Shown here: positions 45,462-57,310 of the stretch, in pieces | How the letters are laid out: each line of letters opens with the position of its first letter | How positions within the stretch are numbered: position 1 is the stretch's first letter | Assembly (NCBI GenBank): GCA_037501455.1 | Contig: CM074856.1 | Span: 96,958,001 to 97,022,000 of the forward strand | DNA: 64,000 nucleotides | DNA from: Lantana camara | Lineage: Eukaryota > Streptophyta > Magnoliopsida > Lamiales > Verbenaceae | Direction: 5' to 3' | Translations under genes and position numbers: made by a program | Notes under the pieces: model-generated | Seen by the model: the letters and a program-made list of their open reading frames with translations, nothing else | The model's database searches: none | Told to the model about the DNA's origin: nothing

Positions 45462-46403
45462 ATGCCACCACATCGATTAGATTTCGGTCAACCACCCCAT
45501 CTACATCCTTGTAACCGCGAGCGACCGTCAACCGAGGCACCACCTATGGATCCGATGGCAACCTTATTTCAGTATTTCAGGGCCTTTAATTCTCCCCAGT
45601 TTAGAGAAGGGGATGATATCCGAGCCGAAGAATGAATTTTTGAGATTGAGAGTATCTTTGAAGTATGGCCGTGTAACTCCCAAGATATGGCTTGCCTTGC
45701 TATTTTACTTCTACAAGGACAAGTAAGACATCGGTGGAAAAGAATTGCCCCACAGATTGAAGCAACAAGCGAAGTATTGATAGGAGATACATTCGTTTGG
45801 GAGTTTAGAAGGAGGTATACACCGACCATTTTACGAAATCGAAGGTTTAAAGAGTTTCGTACCCTAAAGCAAGGAGGCAAAACAATCATGGAGTACATCA
45901 ACGAATTCGAGAGGTTAGGCACTTACGCGCCACATATTATGACCAACGATGAGGTGAAGACTTGGCACTTTATGGAAGGCCTTCGTGATGAGTTTAAAGA
46001 GGCCTTAATTGCGGAGGATACGAGCACATGCGATAAAGCTACAACAAGAGCTTTAAGGGTCGAGAATCGGAGACTAACTAAAGGCAAAGAAGAAGAGAAT
46101 TCAGGACCGGGAGTTGAATTGGGATTTTGTTCAAACCTACATGTGGGAGAAAGATTCCAGCAACGTGGTACTCGAGCTAAGAAGATTCATGGGAAGAAAC
46201 ACAAGATCGAAAATCACCTGGGACTGAAGAAAGAGCCCCGATTGTGTGCCTATTGCGGAGGAGGCAACCATACATATGAGGCATGTCGGGATAGGTTGAA
46301 GAGATGTTACGCGTGCGGGTTATCGGGAACATATGGTTTCTGATTGTGAGCAATCGAGGGCTAACAAAGAATGCGCGAGCAAAGGCTTTAATCTAGAAAT
46401 TAA
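45462..46403 (+). pseudogene. gag: K gag, copy 1 (broken)
   Basis: Gag is the capsid/nucleocapsid precursor that packages retrotransposon RNA. The start ATG at 45462 (MPPHR) is at the same place in all copies and follows GGGATTTTTAG. Of 314 codons, roughly residues 45-165 match the Retrotrans_gag family (EIESIFEVWPC, LLQGQVRHRWKR, LKQGGKTIMEYINEFERLG, FMEGLRDEFKEAL). A double CCHC zinc knuckle follows near the end. Damage: an in-frame TGA at codon 58 (45633-45635; the codon is TGG in copy 2), an extra G near 46324 inside the second knuckle, and a 4-base loss near 46365 that returns to frame. The longest piece is 45687-46343. By sequence it pairs with copy 4. Confidence 0.9.
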
Positions 46404-48062
46404 CATGAATCTAATGATGGAGGTATTTGCATTCATGGCACATGCATCCACGACATCTTTAAGTTCTGTAATTATTTACTTATTATGCTATAATTGCCAT
46501 TAATAACATCCTGATGTGTTTGAGTGGTAATTATGTGATACATTCCATTTACACGTTAACCCGACATGCATATTTAGTGGTGGCTTGAAAGGATGTAGCT
46601 CCTTTCAACTTCCAAATTTAGAAGGCTACGAGTTGGGAAGAGATGGTTAGGGCGAGGGTTGAGATTGGGGACCCTCTTTGATGACCGTGTTGAAGTGTAG
46701 GGTAACTTGAAGACGGTGGTTAAGAGGATTGGCTTGGGAAGTATATCAACCAGACTGAAAATTCAAGAGAATTGGAACCCGCTTTGAATGAGAGTTAATT
46801 TTTCCAAGGAGATACTATGATGAAAGTACCGAAAAGGAAAGTAATTAATCCACGAGGGACATTGTGGAGAACTCTCTTAATGAGCACAAAATAGAATTTA
46901 TCAAACTCTCGGGACATAAAGATTGAATCATTTTCAACCGTGCCCTTGGAGAAGAGAATTTAAAAGGGAATTGAAGAAGACTTTGGTCGGGCTTCAAAGG
47001 ATAGAGGCAAAATCTCAAATGAAGTCGTGGGGTAAGGGCAAGATGACAACAAGTAATTTGACAATGAAGAAAGGTGCTAGGATAAGGAAACCTCGAGCCC
47101 ACTTTTCTTATATTCCAAGAAAAGAGTGGTGCTAAAGATGAGAGTCAACGTTGTACTTTGGAGCGCCTTAATGAAGAGGAACTATGATTACAAGACAATA
47201 ACTCTTCTTTGGGATTTCTATGAGCAAGTATTCGGGTGAAGGAATCCGGGCTATAAACCGTTGGTGATAAATCAGAGCCCAGGGATTCAATTCTTGAGAC
47301 CAAAAGCAAGACCAAGAGAACACCTAAGATTTGAAGGTTAAGTTAGGAAAATTTCCAAGAGTAATGCAATAATCGTGAGATAAAGACCGGGATGAGACTA
47401 GCCACACAAAATGCTTTGGGAACTTCGAGGCATGATGGGAGTAATATTTGAAGATCAAAAGTTAAATAAGGAATGGAATACGAGATGGTTACCACGGTAT
47501 CGGTATACATTGGTAATTCAAGAATAACAACGAGGATGAAAGAACTTCAACAACGTTTCGAGTATTGATCAATCACTACTTAATGAGATTTCCCACATCG
47601 GTGAAAGGTACCTTGAACACGCATATCACGTGCATCATGCATCTTCAGTTTTATTTTATGTTTTGAGTGTTCGAGAATGTTGCTTCGGTGAGATTAGGGT
47701 CGAGCTTTGCAACGAGATTAACAAACTCTTGAAGATTTTGGCGGTGTAAGAAATGGTTCGGATGTTAGACACTTCGGACCTCAGATCGTGGACAAGAAGG
47801 AGATTTGGTTGGAGCTTGGTCGTGTAAGCAATGTGACTGAACTCGAGAGTTGACTCAAATGAACTCAAACGGTGAGAGTTGAATCTACTTTAGACCCTCT
47901 TTTTCGTGCGAGTCGATCGAGCAACTCAAATGATCGGATTGATTTGGAGATTCAAACACCTTGTGCATGAAGACCTTTCTCGAGCTAACCCTCGTCGGGA
48001 CGTCATGAACCTCGAACTTGGGTGAATACGGAAAGTTGTTCGACCTTGAAACTCGAGCAGGC
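46404..48062 (+). mobile_element. K interior 1, non-coding segment after gag
   Basis: This is 1.66 kb where an autonomous gypsy element would begin protease and RT. No pol motif is visible in any frame. A 70-codon frame (46923-47135, MNHFQPCPWRRE...) is open here and at the same place in units 2 and 3. I do not recognise it, and it may simply reflect the high identity of the copies. Confidence 0.7.
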
Positions 48063-48098
48063 GAACCTGGGGACCAGGTTCTCTTAAGGGGGGGAGTT
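48063..48098 (+). promoter_or_regulatory. Hairpin and purine tract before K LTR2
   Basis: Arms GAACCTGG and CCAGGTTC around GGA (48063-48081), then TTAAGGGGGGGAGTT (48084-48098) directly abutting LTR2. The layout is the same as in E1 and E3. Confidence 0.9.
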
Positions 48099-49608
48099 TG
48101 TAACACCCCATCTTCTCGGCAATCCAGGTACGATGTCCCAGGAGAGTTTAATTTAGTAATTATGTGATTACCATGCCTTACGTGTTAATTTGTAATTTTA
48201 TTTAATCATGTGAGCTTTAGAATTTATTAAATGTACTTGGACTCAATCGTCCAATACTTGCCGATTAGGGACCTAATTTTAATTAGGGTGTTTTAGCCCT
48301 CGTGGCTACCTTGAGCTCGGGAATTCGAATTCGAATTCCGACCTTGTCATTGAGTTCATTTCGAGGATTCGGATTCGATGAACTTAACCTTTTAATTTTC
48401 TAAAGCCGTTTGATACCCCTACCGTTTTAAAATCCGATCCGAGTGGACCGGATCCTTTTTGACCCGACCCGTAAACCGACCCGTTTCAGCCCTTTTTGGC
48501 TGAAAATATCTCCCCTTTTTTCCTCATTTTGGAACGATCAAATCAAGGCAAGAAAGGAGAAGAAGAAAACCTCCCCATTTGGCCTTTCAAGCTTTGGCTC
48601 AAGCTTGCGAGATCCGACCAACCGATCGAAGATTCAAGGTAAGATTTGTGATCCTCTCCTTACGTGGTTCGATTCTACCGATTGAATCTTTCTTTCCTTT
48701 CATGATTCTATGAACTTGGAGAAGATGATGAATAGTATGCTTGTATGAAAATTTGATCTCGTGCCTTCATACTTGAATTATATGATCTAAATTTGATATA
48801 TGTTCTTCTTTTGAATTCCCTTGCTGCATAAATGTTGGAATTTTCATTGTTGGGTGAGCATTGCATATAACTCCATTAATGGAGCTTGAAGAAGATGAAA
48901 TGGCAACTTGGTTTCTTGTTTGTTTCATTGCATAAATGTTTCGAGTTTTAAAACTTAAGAATATTCGAATATATGAATAAGTATGAGTACTTTTGGAAAA
49001 TGGCTTTGGTATGTAAAACCCTATTCCCGGTTCATAGTCTTTTGTTTAATACGTGCTTTGCTCTATATGTAAATACGTGTTGGGTGTGCGTTAGCCCTCC
49101 TCACTCAGTCGAGTTGTAGACAGACCCCTCTCTTTCTCCCCCCAGTTGCAGGTGCTAGGTTTGGGTTCGTGCTAGGCGGCGGTCTTCTTTTGAGTCATTC
49201 GGGTTGAGTCTTTACATTCTGCATCTTCATTGCTTTTGCCTTTTCATTCTAAGGTTATGTATAAGTTTGTAATTTGATTCAAATCTGATATGTATATGAT
49301 TAGAATTGCCCTTGCTGGGCCTTACCTTATGTCCTAAAACTTGGCCTGTGTGCCTAAGTTTGCATGTGGAATGTACGCTTTAATTTCTGCTGGCCCGTGG
49401 CCTTGCATGTGTGTATGTTGATCCTGTGCTTCCGCTTCCGGTTTTCGATTTGTTGTGCACTCTGTTTCAGGGTCTAGACCGCCTAGCTTAGGTGTGTTTT
49501 ATTTGTCACCCGTTCGCCATGGCTTGGTGCGTGAGCGGAGCTCCCATTCCGTCACACGTGTCGGGCTATGGTGCGGGGGATGTGGTGCTCCTCGCTCGGG
49601 GTGCTACA
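48099..49608 (+). mobile_element. K LTR2, 1510 bp, with about 2.06 kb internal deletion
   Basis: It starts TGTAACACCCCATC and ends GGGGTGCTACA. At about 48944 the text jumps from TTGCATAAATGTT to TCGAGTTTTAAAACTTAAG. Compared with LTR3 this removes roughly 53366-55424, including the palindromes, the shared module and the region up to the stem-loop segment. The donor-like GTAAG and the TTGCAG site remain. It shares the variant TTTCATTGCATAAATGTT with LTR3, where LTR1 and LTR4 have TTTCATGCCTTAAGTTT. Confidence 0.9.
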
Positions 49609-49616
49609 TCTTAAAG

Positions 49617-49628
49617 TGGTATCAGAGC
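49617..49628 (+). promoter_or_regulatory. Primer binding site, K unit 2
   Basis: TGGTATCAGAGC, 8 bases after the LTR2 end, identical to units 1 and 3. Confidence 0.95.
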
Positions 49629-49882
49629 TCTGGGTTGCAAAACTAGGGCTCAGAGTCGTATTGTGTCGGTCTAAGTCGAACGGCATAGGACAATGTGGTT
49701 ATGTTCTCGCATTTGCATCATGATTCAATATGTTATACGTTTGAATTTTATCATTTTGTTAATTTTATATTACGTGATGGATTGCATTTTTTTTTCTAAT
49801 TGCTCTTACTTGATTTAATTATGTGCCATCCTCACCTACTAACCGGCATGCATATATCTATATAAGTTGTGGGATTTTCAGG

Positions 49883-50828
49883 ATGCCACCACATCGATCA
49901 GATTTCGGTCAACCACCCCATGTACATCTTTGTAATAGCGAGCGACCGTGAACCCAGACACCACCTATGGATCCGATGGCAATCTTATATCAGTACTTCA
50001 GGGCATTTAATTCTCCCCAGTTTAGAGAAGGCGATGATATCCGAGCCGAAGAATGGATTTTTGAGATTGAGAGTATCTTTGAAGTATGGCCGTGTAACTC
50101 CCAAGATATGGCTTGCCTTGCTATTTTTTTTTCTAAGAGGACAAGTAAGACATCGGTGGAAAAGAATTGCCCCACAGATTGAAGCAACAAGCTAAGTATT
50201 GATAGGGGATACATTCATTTGGGAGTTTAGAAGGAGGTACACACCGGCCATTTTAAGAAATCAAAGGTTTAAAGAGTTTCGTACCCTAAAGCAAGGAGGC
50301 AAAACAATCATGGAGTACATCAATGAATTCGAGAGGTTAGGCACTTACGTGCCACATATTATGAGCAACAATGAGGTGAAGACTTGGCACTTCATGGAAG
50401 GCCTTCGTGATGAGTTTAAAGAGGCCTTAATTACGGAGGATACGAGCACATGGGATAAAGCTACAACAAGAGCTTTGAGGGTTGAGAATCGGAGACTAAC
50501 TAAAGTTAAAGAAGAAGAGAATTCAGGACCGGGAGTTGAATTGGGATTTTGTTCAAACCTATAAGTGGGAGAAAGATTCCAGCAACGTGGTACTCGAGCT
50601 AAGAAGATTCGTGGGAAGAAACACAAGATCGAAAATCACTTGGGACTGAAGAAAGAGCCCCGATTGTGTGCCTATTGCGGAGGAGGCAACCATACATATG
50701 AGGCATGTAGGGATAGGTTGAAGAGATGTGACGCGTGCGGGTTATCGGAACATATAGTTTCCGATTGTGAGCAATCGAGGGCTAACAAACAAAGAATGCG
50801 TGAGCAAAGGCTTCAATCTAGAAATTAA
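49883..50828 (+). pseudogene. gag: K gag, copy 2 (broken)
   Basis: Same gag as copy 1. The start at 49883 is followed by a TGA at codon 23 (49949-49951), shared with copy 3. A run of T with nearby changes at about 50125-50135 (where other copies read TTTTACTTCTACAAGG) shifts the frame within LLQGQVRHRW. A TAA follows at about 50193 (AGCTAAGTA), and another TAA at 50562-50564 replaces a CAA. The double CCHC knuckle near the end is intact (CAYCGGGNHTYEAC, then CDACGLSEHIVSDC). Codon 58 is still TGG. No functional protein can be made without several read-throughs. Confidence 0.9.
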
Positions 50829-52487
50829 CATGAATCTAATGATGGAGGTATTTACATTCATGGCACATGCATCCACGACATCTTTAAGTTCTGTAATTAT
50901 TTACTTATTGTGCTATAATTGCCATTTATAACATCCTTATGTGTTTGAGTGGTAATTATGTGATATATTACATTTACACGTTAACCCGACATGCATATTT
51001 AGTGGTTGCTTGATAGGATGTAGCTCCTTTCAACTTCCAAATTTAGAAGGCTACGAGTTAGGAAGAGGTGGTTAGGGTGAGGGTTGAGATTGGGGACCCT
51101 CTTTGACGATCTTGTTGAAGTGTAGGGTAACTTGAAGACGGTGGTTAAGAGGATTAGCTTGGGAAGTATATCAACCGGATTGAAAATTCAAGAGAATTGG
51201 TACCCGCTTTGAATGAGAGTTAATTTTTCCAAGGAGATACTATGATGAAAGTACCGAAAAGGAAAGTAATTAATCCACGAGGGACATTGTGGAGAACTCG
51301 CTTAATGAGCACAAAATAGAATTTATCAAACTCTCAGGACATAAAGATTGAATCATTTTCAACCGTGCCCTTGGAGAAGAGAATTCAAAAGGGAATTGAA
51401 GAAGACTTTGGTCGGGCTTCAAAGGATCGAGACAAAATCTCAAATGAAGTCGTGGGGTAAGGGCAAGATGACAACAAGTAATTTGACAATGAAGAAAGGT
51501 GCTAGGATAAGGAAACTTCTAGCCCATTTTTCTTATATTCCAAGAAAAGAGTGGTGCTAAAGATGAGAGTCAACATTGTACTTTGGAGCACCTTAATGAA
51601 GAGGAACTATGATTACAAGACAATACCTCTTCTTTGGGATTTCTATGAGCAAGTATTCGGGTGAAGGAATCCGGGCTATAAAACCGTTGGTGATAAATCA
51701 GAGCCCAAGGATTCAATTCTTGAGACCAAAAGCAAGACCAAGAGAACACCTAAGATTTGAAGGTTAAGTTAGGAAAATTTCCAAGAGTAATGCAATAATT
51801 GTGAGATAAAGACTGGGATGAGACTAGCCACACAAAATGCTTCGGGAACTTCGAGGCATGATGGAATAATATTTGAAGATCAAAAGTTAAATAAGGAATG
51901 GAATGCCGGATGGTTGCCACGATATCGGTATACATTGGTAATTCAAGAATAACAGCGAGGATGAAAGAACTTCAACAACATTTCGAGTATTGATCAATCA
52001 CTACTTAATGAGATTTCCCACATCGGTGAAAGGTACCTTGAACACGCATATCACGTGCATCACGCATCTTTAGTTTTATTTTGTGTTTTGAGTGTTCGAG
52101 AATGTTGCTTCGGTGAGATGAGGGTCGACCTTTGCAACGAGATCAACAACCTCTTGAAGATTTTGGCGGTGTAAGAAAGGGTTCGGATGTTAGACATTTC
52201 GGACCTCAGATCGTGGACAAGAAGGAGATTCGGTTGGAGCTTGGTCGTGTAGGCAACGTGACTGAGCTCAAGAGTTGACTCTAATGAACTCAAACGGTGA
52301 GAGTTGAATGTACTTTAGACCCTCTTTTTCGTGCGAATCAATCGAGCAACTCAAATGATCGGATTGATTTGGAGATTCAAACCCCTTGTACATGAAGACC
52401 TTTCTCAAGCTAACCCTCGTCGGGACGTCATGAACCTCGAACTTGGGTGAATCTGGAAAGTTGTTCGAGCTTGAAACTCGAGCAGGC
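50829..52487 (+). mobile_element. K interior 2, non-coding segment after gag
   Basis: Collinear with interior 1. No pol motifs. The 70-codon frame is at 51348-51560. Point differences are scattered with no strong bias I can see by eye. Confidence 0.7.
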
Positions 52488-52524
52488 GAACCTGGGGACC
52501 AGGTTCTCTTGGGGGGGGGGAGTT
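52488..52524 (+). promoter_or_regulatory. Hairpin and purine tract before K LTR3
   Basis: The GAACCTGG/CCAGGTTC hairpin is intact (52488-52506). The tract has lost the AA of TTAAGG and is a run of ten G (52511-52520) before AGTT. Confidence 0.9.
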
Positions 52525-55500
52525 TGTAACACCCCGTCTTCTCGGTAATCCAGGTACGATGTCCGGGAGAGTTTAATTCAGTAATTATGTGATTAGCATG
52601 CCTTACGTGTCAATTTGTAATTTTATTTAATCATGTGCGCTTTAGAATTTATTATATGTACTTGGACTCAATCGTCCAATATTTGCCGATTAGGGACCTA
52701 ATTTTAATTAGGGTGTCTTAGCCTTCGTGCCTACCTTGAGCTCGGGAATTCGAATTCGAATTCCAACCTTGTCATTGAGTTCGTTTCGAGGATTCGGATT
52801 CGATGAACTTAACCTTTTAATTTTCTAAAGCCGTTTGATACCCCTATCGTTTTAAAATCCGATCCGAGTGGACCGGATCCTTTTTGACCCGACCCATAAA
52901 CCGACCCGTTTCAGCCCTTTTTGGCTGAAAATATCTCCCCATTTTTCCTCATTTTGGAACGATCAAAACAAGGCAAGAAAGGAGAAGAGGAAAACCTCCC
53001 CATTTGGCCCTTCAAGCTTTGGCTCAAGCTTGCGAGATCCGACCAACCGATCGAAGATTCAAGGTAAGATTTGTGATCCTCTCCTTACGTGGTTCGATTC
53101 TACCGATTGAATCTTGCTTTCCTTTCATGATTCTATGAACTTGGAGAAGATGATGAATAGTATGCTTGTATGAAAATTTGATCTCTTGCCTTCATACTTG
53201 AATTATATGATCTAAATTTGATATATGTTCTTCTTTTGAATTCCCTTGCTGCATAAATGTTGGAATTTTCATTGTTGGGTGAGCATTGCATATAACTCCA
53301 TTAATGGAGCTTGAAGAAGATGAAATGGCAACTTGGTTTCTTGTTTGTTTCATTGCATAAATGTTAAGATATGTGTTAGAGCATGTTTCCATGAACTTGT
53401 GCCTTTATTTTCATTGCATTTGGTTGAGTTTTGAGGTGGTTTTGATCATTTTTGGTTTCCTCCATGTTTAGCCCCTATTTCTGCTTCTTTTTCTCGTCCA
53501 GAAGGACTACCCGAGCGGGTAGTTTTGTGTGTTAAAAGTACCCGGGCGGGTAGATTTAGTGCAGAAAGTTTCTGCACTGTTTTTCCCTGGCCTGGTAGAT
53601 TTCTGCCTTGTTTTTCCCTGGCCAGTTACCCCCTCATATGACCTCCGATTGAGTTGATTTTTGGATATGTTCAACCTTATTGAGTCTAGAACAATCTAAA
53701 TTGGAATCACCCCAAAATGTGTTCAGATTCTGAGATATAATCGTTTTAATTTGGTGCCGCCACTTCGCCGAGAGTCTGCAGTCGTTCAACTTCAAACCTA
53801 CGCCATTTTCGACTCGCTTTGAACCATGATTCGAGACACCTACCATTTTAAAGATCTATGTGTCTAGTTTCATTTCTATCAAGAAAAACGCAATTCCCAT
53901 TCCTAAAACTCAAGATATTCCTGTTTTCGTACAGCTTGTCAATTTCTGAAATCTGTCAGCTTTAACCCAATTTCACTCGGAACCCCTATTTGTTTTCTTA
54001 TTCAATTTTTCTTGTATCTTTCCACCTCCGAACTTATTCCTAACTTGTTTCAGCATGTATATGTATATGAATTTGCTCTTTTTATGCATTTTATGTTTCT
54101 TAAGTAATGTGAGTTGTTTGCACGAATCGCTTATGCGCCTTGTTATGTTTTTACATGCTTCATTATGCATTAATTGTGCACATGAACATGTATTAATGCA
54201 TATTATGAATTTTTTAAGCTATGGCATGTGTGTTTTTGCACGTCTTGTATGAATTTGATACGTGTATGAGCTTTTAACTAAGTATTTGCATCTCTTAGGT
54301 GACTAAGCATATGCCGTGCGTCTATATGGTTCGTCCTCGAGTCTAAGTTTTGCATATTGTCTTCAGTTTGTCCAGGCGCACCCGGGATGGTGTTTCGTGA
54401 TTCGAGTTGATTCCGGGGTGAATCATTTGTCTCATTCTTGGCCACGTCGGTGTAAGGTCAGGGTTAGGATCTTTTCTTTTAGATAAGCGACCTATGGCCT
54501 TAATGTGATGTTTTCTCACCCCGCATGCGAATATATATACTATATGTATATTAAATATGTGTCTTATGATATGTTATCAATCTTGTTATTCGATTTTATA
54601 TGAATTCTTCTGAAATTATACGTATGGGCATATATAAGCTTAAAATGATTTTGCAACGAGGCTATGGTCCAAACCGTGTGGTGTCAAGTGAACTATGGAT
54701 CTCCTTTAGCATCTTATGAATTTGGAAGACACGGAGAGGTACGTGTATAGCATATGCCGAGTTGCACGGTAAGGTATGTTTCTTATGGCATGTTTCTTAA
54801 GTATGAGTCATATGTTTCTAGGTTTCGCGAGTTAGGTATGTTTCTTTATGAGTCTTATGAATCGTTTTGAATCTTATGAATCCCTGGGCCCCGGAGGTGT
54901 GGGTAAGGGAGACCCGGTGCGGCTGTTGGGGTCGCCGTTTATCACCCTTATGCACACGCTCCTTTGAAGTACCTACGCGCGACTCTGAAGGAGATGGAGA
55001 AGGTGTGGTGATTTGAGCCTTCGGCTGAGGCCGGAGCAGGTACGTTGTGGGTTCGCGACCCCACGTATATTGAGTTGCATGATGTGGGCCCGTATCCCGC
55101 GTGCAGACTTCCGGAGAAGGTTGGAATATGGGAATATGAATCTTTGAATTTATGAATCTTATGAATTTATGAGTTTATGCTTCTTTATGAATCTTTTGAG
55201 TCTTTTGATTAAGGATTAAGGTTGGGGACCCGTACTCGCCGGGTATTTGAATTCTTTTTTTACGTTGATTATGAAACGGGACAGGAGAGTTTGTTTTCAT
55301 TATGAGATTTCTACGCTATGTTATGAATCAATCTGAATATAAGAATCCTTATGAGTTACAATATGAATCCCTATGAGTTTTTAATATGAATCCATATGCG
55401 TACTTGAATCTATGAATCCTTATGAGTTTTAAAACTTAAGAATATTCGAATATATGAATAAGTATGAGTACTTTTGGAAAATGGCTTTGGTATGTAAAAC

Positions 55501-56089
55501 CCTATTTCCGGTTCATAGTCTTTTGTTTAATACTTGCTTTGCTCTATATGTAGATACGTGTTGGGTGTGCGTTAGCCCCCCTCACTCAGTCGAGTTGTAG
55601 ACAGACCCCTCTCTTTCTCCCCTCAGTTGCAGGTGCTAGGTTTGGGTTCGTGCTAGGCGGCGGTCTTCTTTTGAGTCATTCGGGTTGAGTCTTTACATTT
55701 TGCATCTTCATTGCTTTTGCCTTTTCATTCTAAGGTTATGTATAAGTTTGTAATTTGATTCAAATCTGATATGTATATGATTAGAATTGCCCTTGCTGGG
55801 CCTTACCTTATGTCCTAAAACTTGGCCTGTGTGCCCAAGTTTGCATATGGAGTGTACGCTTTAATTTCTGCTGGCCCGTGGCCTTGCATGTGTGTATGTT
55901 GATCCTGTGCTTCCGCTTCCGGTTTTCGATATGTTGTGCACTCTGTTTCAGGGTCTAGACCGCCTAGCTTAGGTGTGTTTTATTTGTCACCCGTTGGCCA
56001 TGGCTTGGTGCGTGAGCGGAGCTCCCATTCCGTGACACGTGTTGGGCTAGGGTGCCGGGAATGTGGTGCTCCTCGCTCGGGGTGCTACA
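52525..56089 (+). mobile_element. K LTR3, 3565 bp, fullest copy
   Basis: It starts TGTAACACCCCGTC and ends GGGGTGCTACA. It is the reference copy of the family. It has the donor-like AAGGTAAG (about 53061), palindrome pair (53506-53552), the module shared with LTRs C and D (about 53634-53975), GTAAGGGAGACCCGG (about 54903), the pyrimidine tract and TTGCAG (about 55610-55632), and the universal 3' end. The stem-loop 3' arm is mutated (GACAGA). Confidence 0.9.
53506..53552 (+). repeat. Inverted-repeat pair in K LTR3
   Basis: ACTACCCG/CGGGTAGT around AG (53506-53523) and the perfect TACCCG/CGGGTA around GG (53539-53552). The centre of unit 1 differs from LTR1 (GG there) while the arms are unchanged. 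Confidence 0.9.
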
Positions 56090-56097
56090 TCTTAAAG

Positions 56098-56109
56098 TGG
56101 TATCAGAGC
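56098..56109 (+). promoter_or_regulatory. Primer binding site, K unit 3
   Basis: TGGTATCAGAGC, 8 bases after the LTR3 end. Confidence 0.95.
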
Positions 56110-56365
56110 TCTGGGTTGCAAAACCAGGGCTCAGAGTCGTATTGTGTCGGTCTAAGTCGAACGGCATAGGACAATGTGGTTATGTTCTCGCATTTGCATC
56201 ATGATCCAATATGTTAAACGTTTGAATTTTATCATTTTGTTAATTTTATATTACGTGATGCATTACATTTTTTTTTTTCTAATTGCTCTTACTTAATTTA
56301 ATTATGTGCCATCCTCACCTGCTAACCGACATACATATATCTATATAAGTTGTGGGATTTTCAGG

Positions 56366-57310
56366 ATGCCACCACATCGATCAAATTTCGGTCAACCACC
56401 CCATGTACATCCTTGTAATCGCGAGCGACAGTGAACCCAGGCACCACCTATGGATCCGATGGCAATCTTATATCAGTACTTCGGGGCATTTAATTCTCCC
56501 CAGTTTAGAGAAGGCGATGATATCCGAGCCGAAGAAGGGATTTTTGAGATTGAGAGTATCTTTGAAGTATGGCCGTGTAACTCCCAAGATATGGCTTGCC
56601 TTTCTATTTTACTTCTACAAGGACAAGTAAGACATCGGTGGAAAAGAATTGCCCCACAGATTGAAGCAGCAAGCGAAGTATTGATAGGGGATACATTCAT
56701 TTGGGAGTTTAGAAGGAGGTACACACCGGCCATTTTAAGAAATCAAAGGTTTAAAGAGTTTCGTACCCTAAAGCAAGGAGGCAAAACAATCATGGAGTAC
56801 ATCAATGAATTCGAGAGGTTAGGCACTTACGTGCCACATATTATGAGCAACAATGAGGTGAAGACTTGGCACTTCATGGAAGGCCTTCGTGATGAGTTTA
56901 AAGAGGCCTTAATTACGGAGGATACGAGCACATGGGATAAAGCTACAACAAGAGCTTTGAGGGTCGAGAATCGGAGACTAACTAAAGGTAAAGAAGAAGA
57001 GAATTCAGGACCGGGAGTTGAATTGGGATTTTGCTCAAACCTACAAGTGGGAGAAAGATTCCAGCAACGTGGTACTCGAGCTAAGAAGATTCGTGGGAAG
57101 AAACACAAGATCGAAAATCACTTGTGACTGAAGAAAGAGCCCCGATTGTGTGCCTATTGCGGAGGAGGCAACCATACATATGAGGCATGTAGGGATAGGT
57201 TGAAGAGATGTGACGCGTGCGGGTCATCGGAACATATAGTTTCCGATTGTGAGCAATCGAGGGCTAACAAACAAAGAATGCGTGAGCAAAGGCTTCCATC
57301 TAGAAATTAA
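56366..57310 (+). pseudogene. gag: K gag, copy 3 (two stops, frame otherwise intact)
   Basis: This is the best preserved copy: 315 codons in one frame to the TAA at 57308-57310. It has a TGA at codon 23 (56432-56434, shared with copy 2) and a TGA at codon 254 (57125-57127; GGA in other copies). A start at Met 29 (56450) would give 225 residues with the capsid-like domain but without zinc knuckles. Knuckle 1 would be residues 262-275 (C-x2-C-x4-H-x4-C) and knuckle 2 residues 282-295, same spacing. Codon 58 is GGG instead of TGG. The family is Retrotrans_gag of gypsy type, probably chromovirus-like (inferred from the look of the domain). Confidence 0.92.
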
